From an uncultured Christensenella sp. (GTDB taxonomy: Bacteria; Bacillota; Clostridia; Christensenellales; Borkfalkiaceae), in contig CAJUHC010000001.1 of NCBI GenBank assembly GCA_910586345.1, forward strand, positions 1-30,645: DNA of 30,645 bases. The letters run 5' to 3'. Position 1 is the first letter of the stretch, and every line of letters begins with the position of its first letter. Positions 21,707 to 30,106 of this stretch are shown in pieces. The notes under the pieces were generated by a model, which ran no database searches, was not told the DNA's origin, and saw nothing but the letters and a program-made list of their open reading frames with translations. The position numbers and the translations under genes are program-made.

Positions 21707-22821
21707 TTAAATTTTTACTAATGTACCGCCTGCGTTTAGCCTGCCCGCGCTTATAATTTTATATCCGACGCCACACGGTTTGTTCTTTGTTCTGTGCCTA
21801 TACGGCGTTTCCGCGGTCTGCGGTTCTTCGTACCGTTCGGTTTCGGACTCAACGCAAGTTTTCTCGGCGCTCAGGTCGACGGGTTCGGGTTGCGCTATTG
21901 CGATTTCATCTAAGTCTTAGGGACGATTTCTTCGACGGACTGTTCTTCTACGGCTTCCGAGAAGGATTGCGTTTGAGGAACGGAACAAACGCTCTCACCC
22001 GCATAATAGAGCTTTATAAGTTTTCTGTTTACAAGGGGCGTAGTTTCCTCGTAATCGGGACAAAAATCTTCCTCTTGCTTTTCGATTTTCGCAAGCGAGT
22101 ACTTTTCTGCAAGCTGCGCGATAAGCTCCTTAGCCTGGCGGTCGGAACGCAGTTTTAAGCGCGTAGGGGGTTGAGCGTACTTGGCGACCTCGCTGGAATC
22201 CTCGAACCTATATTTGGTATCTACGTATTCTAATGGGTCGAGCGAGAGATAGAGCGAAAGCGTTTTACCTCGTATTGCAAACTTGGCGTAGGTTGTTTTG
22301 CCCTTGTAAAAGGACTCGTTTGACCAACTCATTTTCGGTTTCAACGCATAGCGCATAAGCTCGTTTTTAAGCTCGCTGTAACGCGCCTTCAACACGTCGT
22401 CCGATTGAATTAATTTTGCCTTAAAACTGCGGTTATAGCGCACTTTAAACTGCGTTGCGCCGACAACAATACGGCCTGTCTCCTCTCCGTCGTCGATTAG
22501 TACGGCGTCTTCTTCAAGCTGAATTTCTTCGTCAAGTTTGTATTCCTCGACATTTTGCGCCGCTGAAACCTCTTCGGCAACCTGTTCCGCAACAGGCTCA
22601 GGTTCGGATTCGGAAACCTCGACGGGCACTTCGACTATCTTTTCGATAACCTGAGGTTGGGAGTCGTTGTGAACTACTCTGCGCTTGCGTTTGCCGACAA
22701 TTTCCGCAACCAACAAAACAGTCACGACGCACAGTAATACTGCCGCAGCGACTATTAAGATTAATTTGACGCCATAGCTCCAATCTATGCCGTCGGAAAT
22801 GGCGGTCAGCAGTTTAAACAT
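21707..22821 (-). pseudogene. Membrane-anchored protein of the surface operon, 3' end apparently frameshifted
   Basis: The open frame 21910-22821 gives 303 aa: a single membrane segment (about 18-43), a basic KRKRR stop, an acidic and Gln/Glu/Val-rich linker (45-110), then a folded domain (about 115-250) with RIVVGATQFKVRYNRSFKAK, LIQSDDVLKARYSELKNEL, MSWSNESFYKG, AKFAIRGKTLSLYLSLDP. I believe this last domain recurs in uncharacterised Clostridia proteins; no function is known to me. Directly past its TAG, a 69-codon frame in the -1 register (21707-21916) continues with similar acidic composition and ends KPCGVGYKIISAGRL...VKI. One missing A near 21914 would restore a 371-aa protein. It may be a true mutation, an assembly error or, less likely, recoding. 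RBS GAGGAG; starts 2 bp after sipW. Confidence 0.7.
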
Positions 22822-22823
22822 TG

Positions 22824-23432
22824 TTACTCCTCGTCTTTCTTAGTCGGTATCTTTTTAATAAGCACAATTCCTATAACAATAATTGCGACAATTCCAACCA
22901 TATAAATCCAGCCGAAATCAAACGCAAACCAACTGAAAAACAGCCCGACGCCGGGTATCACCGACACCACTTCCCCAAGAACGTTTTCATAAGTTATGGG
23001 TCTGGGGTCCTCGGAGTTTCCGTTTGCGTCACCGCGGGTATAAATATTTTCTCCGTCAATACGCACGATACGGTGAGTTGTCGGCGCTTTGTCTCCATCG
23101 GGCAAAAACGTAATTATGTCGCCGACCTTGTAATCCTCTGTCTTTGCGATAATTACCATATCGCCCACTTCTATCGTACCCGACATACTGCCCGAAACAA
23201 CGACGAGGAAAGAATGTCCGTATACGCTCGTTACGGGGGACTTGCTCGTACACCTGTCAACAATTACCCAAACAAGCGTAGTAATAAGAAACGCGAGCAC
23301 GGCAAACAACAAGCTGTAAAGTATAATCCATATAATTTTACGGGCGCGCCCGATTTTTACCGATGCCTGTCCCGCATTTGCATCGTCGGAATTAACGCCG
23401 CCGTTATTTTCGTCTGTAGGTTCGTGCTTCAT
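22824..23432 (-). CDS. sipW: SipW-type signal peptidase I
   Basis: A 202-aa protein with a polar N-terminus (1-30), membrane helix (about 33-58), catalytic serine in VVVSGSMSGTIEVGD (S82), His in place of the usual Lys in TTHRIVRIDG (H120), GDANGNSEDPRPI (D135, D142) and a C-terminal membrane helix (about 162-193). The Ser/His dyad and second helix are the ER/archaeal-type features of SipW (S26B). In Bacillus SipW processes TasA and TapA. It overlaps the preceding gene by 4 bp (ATGA) and is surrounded by proteins with SipW-type signals, so those are its likely substrates. RBS GGGAGG. Confidence 0.92.
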   Translation of the reverse strand: MKHEPTDENNGGVNSDDANAGQASVKIGRARKIIWIILYSLLFAVLAFLITTLVWVIVDRCTSKSPVTSVYGHSFLVVVSGSMSGTIEVGDMVIIAKTEDYKVGDIITFLPDGDKAPTTHRIVRIDGENIYTRGDANGNSEDPRPITYENVLGEVVSVIPGVGLFFSWFAFDFGWIYMVGIVAIIVIGIVLIKKIPTKKDEE

Positions 23433-24304
23433 AGCGCGTTGCCTCCCTGTTGTGCGGTAAGATTTAATACAATGGAAATTTTTCCGCCGTCTGAACCTAT
23501 TAAAGTATCTCCGTAGTTACTGCCTCCATCCATTGCCCAACGCCATTCGAGCGTGAAAGACTGGTCGGATTGAGGCATCATAGAAAGTTTGGCGTAGCTT
23601 AATTCGTCAACGGTAAGCCACCTGTCGGTTTGAATAAGCGCGTTGTTCATTTTCAACCTGAAAGTCAAAGGGAAATAGTCAATATCCGCAATATCAATCC
23701 CGTCGTATTTCGGAGTAAGCGAAAACGAGTAGTCGAGCGAAACTTCGTAGGAATTGCGTATTACAAAACTATATTCCCCGTTGCTTCCAGGCAAAACTTT
23801 ATCGTCGAACACCGCAATTACGCCCTGTGCCTCCCACGCGCCGTTTTCATCCTTTACGTCTATGACGGGTCTGCCTTCAAAAGGCAGGTTGATTATAGTT
23901 ACAAACGCTATAAACAGTGCAAGAAACACCGCCAAAACCGCAAGTAGCGCAATACGAACGGGGTCACGCTCGGTAACTTCGTAAGTTCCCAAAAGCATTT
24001 CATCCTCGCCCGATACGGTATAAAGTCTGCCGTCCGAAAGATAGAAGCCGTCTTTCTCTTCCCCCTCGCAATCGACAGTGTAAAGTCTTATTTTATTATT
24101 TTTTTTGCTTGAATCTTCTTTTTTTTCTTTGCGCACGAAAAAAGCGATTTCTTCCCCGTTAAGGTCAAAAACCTTCTTTTTCGATACGCTACCTAAAATT
24201 TTGTCGTGGGCGTCGTAAATTACTTTTGCGCCGCGTCCACGACGGAAATCCCCCTCAAACGGCCGCTGCGTAAGATTTAAGTTGTAGTTTTGCATTTCTT
24301 TCAT
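23429..24304 (-). CDS. Single-pass membrane protein of the SipW operon, camelysin-like outer domain
   Basis: A 291-aa protein. Residues 1-115 are cytoplasmic by charge and contain two strand-rich repeats (ILGSVSKKKVFDLNGEEI and GFYLSDGRLYTVSGEDEM). A membrane helix follows (about 117-139), then an outer domain (about 145-291) with NGEYSFVIRNSYEVSLDYSF and SFTLEWRWAMDGG...SDGGKISIVL, similar in style to the TasA/camelysin-type protein encoded before it (LSWKWDMG). It lacks the N-terminal ARY signal motif, so it likely stays in the membrane and may anchor or nucleate the secreted fibre proteins; that role is inferred. No clear Shine-Dalgarno sequence precedes the ATG at 24304; ATG at 24295 is an alternative start. 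Confidence 0.72.
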   Translation of the reverse strand: MKEMQNYNLNLTQRPFEGDFRRGRGAKVIYDAHDKILGSVSKKKVFDLNGEEIAFFVRKEKKEDSSKKNNKIRLYTVDCEGEEKDGFYLSDGRLYTVSGEDEMLLGTYEVTERDPVRIALLAVLAVFLALFIAFVTIINLPFEGRPVIDVKDENGAWEAQGVIAVFDDKVLPGSNGEYSFVIRNSYEVSLDYSFSLTPKYDGIDIADIDYFPLTFRLKMNNALIQTDRWLTVDELSYAKLSMMPQSDQSFTLEWRWAMDGGSNYGDTLIGSDGGKISIVLNLTAQQGGNAL

Positions 24305-24382
24305 AAATTCTTATGCGCGCTTTCAATGCGTGACAAAATCTTTTGCCGCGCAGATTTTTACGTTCTCTCTTAGATTTCGGGT

Positions 24383-24440
24383 ACAAAACCCCGTCTCCCC
24401 CTGTTTAGGGGGAGTAACACTATGTAAGTTCGGGTTTTGT
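24383..24440. repeat. Nested inverted repeat between the TasA-like and downstream genes
   Basis: An outer 9-bp inverted repeat (ACAAAACCC 24383-24391 with GGGTTTTGT 24432-24440) encloses an 8-bp hairpin CTCCCCCT-GTTT-AGGGGGAG (24395-24414). On the minus strand the G-rich arm followed by GGGGTTTTG could act as a partial terminator, lowering expression of the distal genes relative to the TasA-like gene. The C5/G5 core resembles small palindromic intergenic repeats common in gut Clostridia; whether it recurs in this genome is unknown. The rest of the 157-bp gap (24305-24461) has no gene. Confidence 0.55.
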
Positions 24441-24461
24441 CAAAAAAACTTTTATAAACGA

Positions 24462-25271
24462 TTAAGAACCCGCAGGCACTCTTTCGCTGTTGGAAATCTG
24501 AACGATTTCGATAGAAAGGTCAAACTCGATTTTGGTTACCGCGGTATATACGACCTCATTATCAGCGTCGGATTTATCGGTAACCGTAATCGTATCCGTG
24601 CCGTCCACTACGTAATCGCCGTAGGTGCCCGCACCCTGAGCAGCGTAGCCGAGAATCGTGTCTAACTTGTTGTTTGCATCATCGGTAGTCGCACCCATAT
24701 CCCACTTCCAGGAAAGAGTATACGCTTGGTCTTTTTCGCCGATTACCGTACCCGCTTCTATTTCGGTGCTTACCTTTGCAAGCTCGGTAGAAACGTCAGC
24801 GAGAGTTTTGTCCGTAACCAATGCGGTATCGCCCTTTTTCAACGTCCACTTAATGGGGTTGTAAGTCGTAGCAGACGCGTCTTCACCCGTGGTAAGAGAT
24901 ACGTCGGACTTAACCGTGAATGCAAGGTTGAGCTTAGCAAGTACTTCTGCCGAACCCGTAACGCCGAAAGTTATATTTCCCGTGGTTCCGGGAGCAACGA
25001 CGTTGCCCGAAGCCTTAACGTCTAACTTAGGGTCAGAAGTCGTATCGGCAACGATTGCCGTATCGGCGTAATCTTTGCCGAAAAGATTTTTAGCGTCGGC
25101 CGTTATGACGTAACCCCACTTAGCTACGGTTGCCTGATTTGAAGGCAGTTTTTTGCTCGAAATGTATCTTGCGAACGTTGCGCCGCCGATACACAGGAAG
25201 AGCACTACCAACGCAAGAACTATCGCAATTATGATGAGTCTTGTGTTTTTGTTTGTCTTTTTGTTTTCCAT
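24462..25271 (-). CDS. TasA/camelysin-like secreted protein with SipW-type signal
   Basis: A 269-aa protein with a lysine/asparagine-rich N-terminus, hydrophobic core (11-28) and the motif GGATFARYISSKK (ARY at 34-36), the hallmark of SipW-dependent signals. The mature part is Thr/Asp/Ala-rich, predicted beta, without cysteines, with NITFGVTGSAEVLAKLNLAF, AYTLSWKWDMG and IEFDLSIEIVQI, like camelysin/TasA fibre proteins. It is followed by a hairpin that may limit read-through, fitting a major structural subunit made in excess. It has a good RBS (GGAG). Assignment rests on the signal, composition and proximity to sipW; overall identity to TasA is not evident by eye. Confidence 0.78.
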   Translation of the reverse strand: MENKKTNKNTRLIIIAIVLALVVLFLCIGGATFARYISSKKLPSNQATVAKWGYVITADAKNLFGKDYADTAIVADTTSDPKLDVKASGNVVAPGTTGNITFGVTGSAEVLAKLNLAFTVKSDVSLTTGEDASATTYNPIKWTLKKGDTALVTDKTLADVSTELAKVSTEIEAGTVIGEKDQAYTLSWKWDMGATTDDANNKLDTILGYAAQGAGTYGDYVVDGTDTITVTDKSDADNEVVYTAVTKIEFDLSIEIVQISNSERVPAGS

Positions 25272-25331
25272 CTTTCTTCTCCTTTATAAAGAATTTTTTA
25301 TTTAGTTCTGCTTATACAGATACTTTTCTTG

Positions 25332-28300
25332 TTACGTTACCCACTTAGGGTTCTGAATTACTCCGGCAATCTCGGTATCACCGTAATAATGGTGAGTATT
25401 GTTCGTATACCCGTAGCGAACGCCGAAATCTTGATAAGAATTCGTGCGGATATCGTCGTACGCCATATATCTTATAAGGTCGCCGTTAGTACCCGCCTGT
25501 TCGGACACGAGCGTTTTATGGTTGTAAACGTAGAAATTGAAGTTGCGGATATTCGAGTCGACAGCTCCTATTCCGCGCGTCTTTTGTTTATCGCCTATTT
25601 CGTAAGTACCGTAATAGACGTATACGTTTATGTTATAGTCATAGTTCCAATTCACCTGCGACTCATAGCTGGTTGCAGGATAGCCGTTGTAACTCGGCGC
25701 CGCGACTAAGGGGTTGATTGCTATGGGGAAAAACTTTGCCCAGGTTTTAATAAGCCCGCGGCGCTGAGAGTCGGTAGTATAACCTTTTGCGTTCAATTCG
25801 GCTTCTGTATACGCGCCGAGATAGACGTTTGCAAATTCAAATATATTTATACCGTCCTGACTGCCCTGGTTTCCGAACGAGCCCTCGTATATGCGAATGT
25901 TGGCGTTTGCCTGACCGCTCTGTCCGCGCACGAACAAGCCGCCGTTGCGTCCGTCGAATGTACCGCCGTAAATATTCACGTCTGCCGCGCCCATAACCTG
26001 AACGCCGTAATGGCTTGCAGGTCCCGAGCCCGTTACCGAGTGCGATACGCTTGAAGAGTGATTGAGGTTACCGCTGAACACCCCGCCGTTTATCGTTATG
26101 GTAGAGCGTTGATTTGTTTCCTTAGCGATTCCCACGTCACCCGTTGCAGTAACGGCGTTGCCGAATTCCGCGTTAAACGTGCCGTAATTTACGGTGATGT
26201 TTCCCGAACGCGAAACTATTGCAGCGCCTCCGCTCAGGTTGGGATAAAAGCGCCAACCGCTATAAGCGGCAGTGGTTAAATTTTGCGCGACGTAAACGAG
26301 CTCGTCGAGGTGCGCCCTGCCGCGCGTTTCTATTTTTATCCGTCCGTTCACGTCGGCAGACGTGTTATTTCCGTCACCCAACACGATATTTCCGCCCTGA
26401 ACCTTTACGCCGCCGCCAACTGCGCTTACAACATTACAGCGGTTTATATTTATATTTCCTCCGAAACAAGCAACAGCGAAACTTTTTATAACGAAGTTAT
26501 CGAAGTAAACGGTGTCGCCGCTTGCCGAAGTGTCGTAAAGGTCATAGTCGTTATAAAGTCCGCGAAAGTTTAAATTCAATTTTCCGTAGCAGTTTAATTC
26601 TCCGCCCTGAACACTTATCGCGTTGTTGTTTTCATATACGCCCGTATAGGTATAAATGCCCGTTTCGCTGTTTCTTTCCCTCTGCCAAGGGACATAAATA
26701 GCGTATTGATGTTCCGCCGCTGTTTTTGCCGCGGCTCTGTCTACGCCGCACGACGACTCTTTACCGCTGAAATCAAACTGTTGCGAGCTTGATACGCCGT
26801 TGCTTTTTCTGTTCAACTCGCAATTTACGTTGTAGCTGGCGCCGCCGTCTTCCAGATTCAGAGTACCTGCGTTTACTCCTATCGCGGTTGCGTTGTAGGC
26901 GTTGATTGTTGCGCCGCCCTTGAAAGTAAGGGTGCCGCCGTTTACGGCTACGCCCATACCCTGCGAATTTATTACAACGTTGTTTGCGGTAACTTTACCG
27001 CCGGGCTTGGTGCCGTTTTTATCGTCGGGAATAGAATTCAGATATACGCCGACCGAAGTTGCCCTGCCCTTGTAAGTTTGGGTTGTGCCGTCGGGATTGG
27101 TTATCGTTATATTGCCCATACCCTCCGGGTCCTCTCCGACGTAAGTCTTAAATTCAAGGTCCCTGGTGCCGGCAACGTAGCCGCTTTTTGCAATATTTAT
27201 CTTCACCGCGTCGAGGTTCAAGTCTACCGCGTCGCTAACGGCGCCCTCGCTTTGCGCAGCCGTTCCCATATTTACGGCGTATACGCCGAAGCTGTTCGTT
27301 CCGCTCGTTATAGTTATATCTCCGCGTATAATGTCGATGTTTCCGCGCGTAGCGTATATTCCGTACGAGTCCGAGCCGTGAATTATAAAATTTGTATCTT
27401 TACAAGTAAGGTCGGTTTGAATTACTTCATCCGAATTTGTACCGCGGGCGAGAATACCGTAGGTCGTTTTGCCTAACGAGTCCGCCCTTAAGGCCTTTTC
27501 AATGGTAAAGTTGCTGTCGTCTACGATTACCCTGCCGCCGCGCATAAATATTGCCGCGTCCATTGCAGATTTATCTATCGACAAGTCGTCCAAAGGCCGC
27601 GGGTCGTCGGTGTGGGAAAGAGTTGCCTTTTTTATAAAGTTTGCGCCTTTTACCGACAGAGTGCCTCCGCGCATTGCGATAATGCTGCCGTTATATGAAA
27701 ATGCCGAACCAAGCTTTTCTACTTTGAGTACGCCGCCCGAAGCGGAGTCGCGCAGGCGTTCGCTTATTATGCACGAGCCCTCGCTGTTTTTTGCAAGCGA
27801 GCCTACGGGCAACTGAGCAGGGTCAACGGTAGAGAAAGTTCCCGACGTGCTAACGTCCATTTCTCCGCCCACCATATAAACGCAAGCGGAGTGCTGTGTG
27901 CCGAAATAAGAATAAAAACTTCCGTCCTCGCTTACCCTTGCGTTACCGTCGGCGTTTACGTTAACATTCAGTTTGCCGCTCTGCATCTGAACGGCGGCAA
28001 AGTTATTGTAGAGCGCCCTGCCTTCAATGCTTCCGATAGTGTTTTCCGCAGTTTTAACAACGTCTTTAAAGCCGATAACCGTTACTTCCTGCGAGTTATA
28101 TATATAGGAATAAACGAAAGCCGCTTCGCCGACGTCAAGCGCGACCGTTTCTCCGAGCTGTTCTTCGTTTACCGCAACGTAGCAATACGTGTCGGAGGCA
28201 ATCGAATAACCTCCCGTACCAATCGACTGGTCGAAATACACATTGCCGCCTATCATATTGCCCGAACCGTCCGTGCGGACAGGCAGATGCGGCATAGTTG

Positions 28301-28901
28301 CAGGCGTACCGGATTTGAGCGGAGTTACCGTACCTGCGGGAATACTTGAATACAGCGCGCCGTCGGTGGTTTTCAGGTTTGTGTAATACTCTTCGGCACG
28401 GGGTCCGCTTTCAAACTTGCCGCCGAAAACATTTAAATCACCGCCGTCTATTGCAAGAACGTTGCCCGTGGGATTATAAAGTCCGCCGCCGCCCTTAGTG
28501 TCTATTATCGTAAGCGAAGTTTCACCCGATACCGTAACGAGTCCTGCGCGGCTCGAACGCTGTATTTCGTTGCCGTTCAAGTCCAGAACCAGATTTGCCT
28601 GCAAATCCAGAGAATCGCCCGTCATAATAATGGGCGCTTTCAAGTCCGAACTCAGCCGTACGTAGTTATAACCGCTTGAAATTGCATTGAACAAATCGAG
28701 CGGAGAACCGACGTTAAAGGGCGTCATAATCTCGTTTCCGAGGTCGTTATCCTGTCCGCCGATATTAGAGCCCGTGCCTCCCATTTCCGTTACGTATCTT
28801 GAATGTGTGAGTATAAGAAGGCTTGATGCAATGATAAACGTCAGCGCGAAAATAATTATTAAGATTAATCTGATTATACGTTTAGTGTATAAACCGTTCA
28901 T
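25332..28901 (-). CDS. Large secreted right-handed beta-helix surface protein
   Basis: A 1189-aa protein. The N-terminus has basic residues, a hydrophobic core (about 9-31) and THSRY (32-36), a variant of the SipW-type signal seen in its neighbours. From about residue 60 to 1050 it is built of irregular 20-30 residue beta-coil repeats of the type GG(D/T/N)(L/I)xVxGG.F: GGDLNVFGGKFESG, GGTLSVKGANF, GGRVIVDDSNF, GGTLTFKGGATINA, GGNININRCNVVSA, SGNITVNYGTFNA, ADVNIYGGTFDGRNGG. This is typical of pectate-lyase-like or adhesin beta-helices. The C-terminal 140 residues are Tyr/Asn-rich (NWNYDYNINVYVYYGTYE). There is no LPxTG, cell-wall repeat or catalytic motif. It is probably a structural or adhesive surface component. 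RBS weak (AGGTAA). Confidence 0.82.
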   Translation of the reverse strand: MNGLYTKRIIRLILIIIFALTFIIASSLLILTHSRYVTEMGGTGSNIGGQDNDLGNEIMTPFNVGSPLDLFNAISSGYNYVRLSSDLKAPIIMTGDSLDLQANLVLDLNGNEIQRSSRAGLVTVSGETSLTIIDTKGGGGLYNPTGNVLAIDGGDLNVFGGKFESGPRAEEYYTNLKTTDGALYSSIPAGTVTPLKSGTPATMPHLPVRTDGSGNMIGGNVYFDQSIGTGGYSIASDTYCYVAVNEEQLGETVALDVGEAAFVYSYIYNSQEVTVIGFKDVVKTAENTIGSIEGRALYNNFAAVQMQSGKLNVNVNADGNARVSEDGSFYSYFGTQHSACVYMVGGEMDVSTSGTFSTVDPAQLPVGSLAKNSEGSCIISERLRDSASGGVLKVEKLGSAFSYNGSIIAMRGGTLSVKGANFIKKATLSHTDDPRPLDDLSIDKSAMDAAIFMRGGRVIVDDSNFTIEKALRADSLGKTTYGILARGTNSDEVIQTDLTCKDTNFIIHGSDSYGIYATRGNIDIIRGDITITSGTNSFGVYAVNMGTAAQSEGAVSDAVDLNLDAVKINIAKSGYVAGTRDLEFKTYVGEDPEGMGNITITNPDGTTQTYKGRATSVGVYLNSIPDDKNGTKPGGKVTANNVVINSQGMGVAVNGGTLTFKGGATINAYNATAIGVNAGTLNLEDGGASYNVNCELNRKSNGVSSSQQFDFSGKESSCGVDRAAAKTAAEHQYAIYVPWQRERNSETGIYTYTGVYENNNAISVQGGELNCYGKLNLNFRGLYNDYDLYDTSASGDTVYFDNFVIKSFAVACFGGNININRCNVVSAVGGGVKVQGGNIVLGDGNNTSADVNGRIKIETRGRAHLDELVYVAQNLTTAAYSGWRFYPNLSGGAAIVSRSGNITVNYGTFNAEFGNAVTATGDVGIAKETNQRSTITINGGVFSGNLNHSSSVSHSVTGSGPASHYGVQVMGAADVNIYGGTFDGRNGGLFVRGQSGQANANIRIYEGSFGNQGSQDGINIFEFANVYLGAYTEAELNAKGYTTDSQRRGLIKTWAKFFPIAINPLVAAPSYNGYPATSYESQVNWNYDYNINVYVYYGTYEIGDKQKTRGIGAVDSNIRNFNFYVYNHKTLVSEQAGTNGDLIRYMAYDDIRTNSYQDFGVRYGYTNNTHHYYGDTEIAGVIQNPKWVT

Positions 28902-28932
28902 ATTTGCTTACCTATCGCGATTGCCAGAATTA

Positions 28933-29961
28933 TCAGTTCTGCTGCGTGAACACCACATTTATTCTGCTGGGACTGGACAACCCAACGCAGTCTTTCGGAT
29001 TTATATCGAACCAGCTTGCGCCGCCGTCCTGACTTGCCTGCAAACCCGAGCCTGCGTCGTTCCAGCGGCAAATGAATCCGTCGGGAACGGCGGGCTGAAT
29101 ACTCTTGTCATAGAGCTCCGGATTCCATACGTTTGTTTCATACTCTGAAGAAGGGAGAGCCGACGAAGGAACGCAACGGAAAAGAAAACTTTTAGACGCG
29201 CCCTTATCGAGTAAATAATCGTCGGTCACAGGTAGATTAACCGTCAATTTATAATAGTTGAATTGTTGTTCTCTGCGCGTAGTAACCGAACACATCAGGC
29301 TTTCAACCTCGACGTCACCGTATACTTCGGTACGGTACGAGGTGTAAGTGCTTAAAAGTATACCCTTGCGCGGTTCGTCTTCCTTTTCAGCGTGCATAGA
29401 CAGCTCTAACTTACCGCCCTCGCCGTCAATAAGTTGCCTATAATCGTTAGGCACCTCTTTATCCCCTATTCCCTCGATTACCGCGTTGCGGATACAGTTG
29501 GGAGAATCGGGATGTATCTGATACAGCTCACTTGCCTTTACCGCGTCGGATTCGACGGCAAGAGAAGATGCGTCCCCCGAAAGTTCGACAAACTGAAACA
29601 TCATATTTTCGGCGAAACGCTCGGGTATATACATTATAAAACTGTAACTGTAATCGCGGCTGGTTTCGTCATTTTTGTTGTTGACGGTAATTACAGTTTC
29701 GCTGTATGCGTTCATCTGCACGGCTTCGGCGTTCTCAGATACCCGCTGTAAAAAGGGCGCATTGACAAAGGTGCTCTTTTTGCCGTCAACTACAAACGAA
29801 CAGCTTATGCCCGCCACGTTACCGCCGTTCAATTCACCGTAAAGCGTCACGTACCGTGCAAAAGAAAAGGAAGTGATAACGACGGCGCAAATTACTAAAA
29901 GACTTGTTATCACAAGCAATATTTTGTAAACGTTTTTTTGTAAACGCTCCGTTGTCCTCAC
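28933..29961 (-). CDS. Secreted protein with SipW-type signal, first gene of the surface operon
   Basis: A 342-aa protein with basic N-terminus, hydrophobic core (14-31) and SFSFARYVTLYGELNGG (ARY at 35-37). The mature part is mixed beta with domains of unknown family (TVNNKNDETSRDYSYSFIMY; NYYKLTVNLPVTDDYLLDKG; ICRWNDAGSGLQASQDGGAS). It could be a minor subunit or assembly starter, by analogy with TapA in Bacillus, but no homology to TapA is seen. The start is uncertain: the GTG at 29961 overlaps the best Shine-Dalgarno sequence (GGAGGTG) and has no other one upstream. The next in-frame start, a TTG at 29919, would remove the basic residues. The start codon should be checked. Confidence 0.68.
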   Translation of the reverse strand: MRTTERLQKNVYKILLVITSLLVICAVVITSFSFARYVTLYGELNGGNVAGISCSFVVDGKKSTFVNAPFLQRVSENAEAVQMNAYSETVITVNNKNDETSRDYSYSFIMYIPERFAENMMFQFVELSGDASSLAVESDAVKASELYQIHPDSPNCIRNAVIEGIGDKEVPNDYRQLIDGEGGKLELSMHAEKEDEPRKGILLSTYTSYRTEVYGDVEVESLMCSVTTRREQQFNYYKLTVNLPVTDDYLLDKGASKSFLFRCVPSSALPSSEYETNVWNPELYDKSIQPAVPDGFICRWNDAGSGLQASQDGGASWFDINPKDCVGLSSPSRINVVFTQQN

Positions 29962-29989
29962 CTCCGTTTTTTTATTTCAAATAACAATA

Positions 29990-30034
29990 CTTTGCGTTTG
30001 CAAGCAAACGCAAAGGGGCTAGCCCCTTTTTTTT
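29990..30034. promoter_or_regulatory. Overlapping hairpins in the surface-operon leader
   Basis: A 12-bp stem (29990-30001 with 30004-30015) overlaps by four bases an 18-bp palindrome (30012-30029), followed by eight Ts on the plus strand. For plus-strand transcripts this is a classic terminator. In the minus-strand leader of the surface operon the two hairpins compete and no U-tract follows, so they may shape translation or mRNA stability. Confidence 0.6.
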
Positions 30035-30052
30035 GTATTATAATACATTATA

Positions 30053-30081
30053 ATGATACATCATATGCGTACATATTGCAA
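30053..30081 (-). promoter_or_regulatory. Candidate promoter of the SipW surface operon
   Basis: On the minus strand TTGCAA (30081-30076), 17 bases, TATCAT (30058-30053). Two further TATAAT-like -10 boxes lie downstream within AT palindromes (30035-30054), so the exact start is unclear. An inverted repeat (about 30081-30098) and a run of nine Cs (30098-30106) lie just upstream. Confidence 0.4.
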
Positions 30082-30106
30082 GTATTTTTCAACACTTCCC
30101 CCCCCC

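Noticed and set aside
22821..23516. Long plus-strand frame opposite sipW
   Set aside because: It is the antisense of sipW and the end of the 291-aa gene; its composition (runs of Asn, His, Arg, Cys) is typical of a shadow frame.
29962..30052. Riboswitch before the surface operon
   Set aside because: The leader is short and made of two simple palindromes; no c-di-GMP or other known aptamer core is visible.
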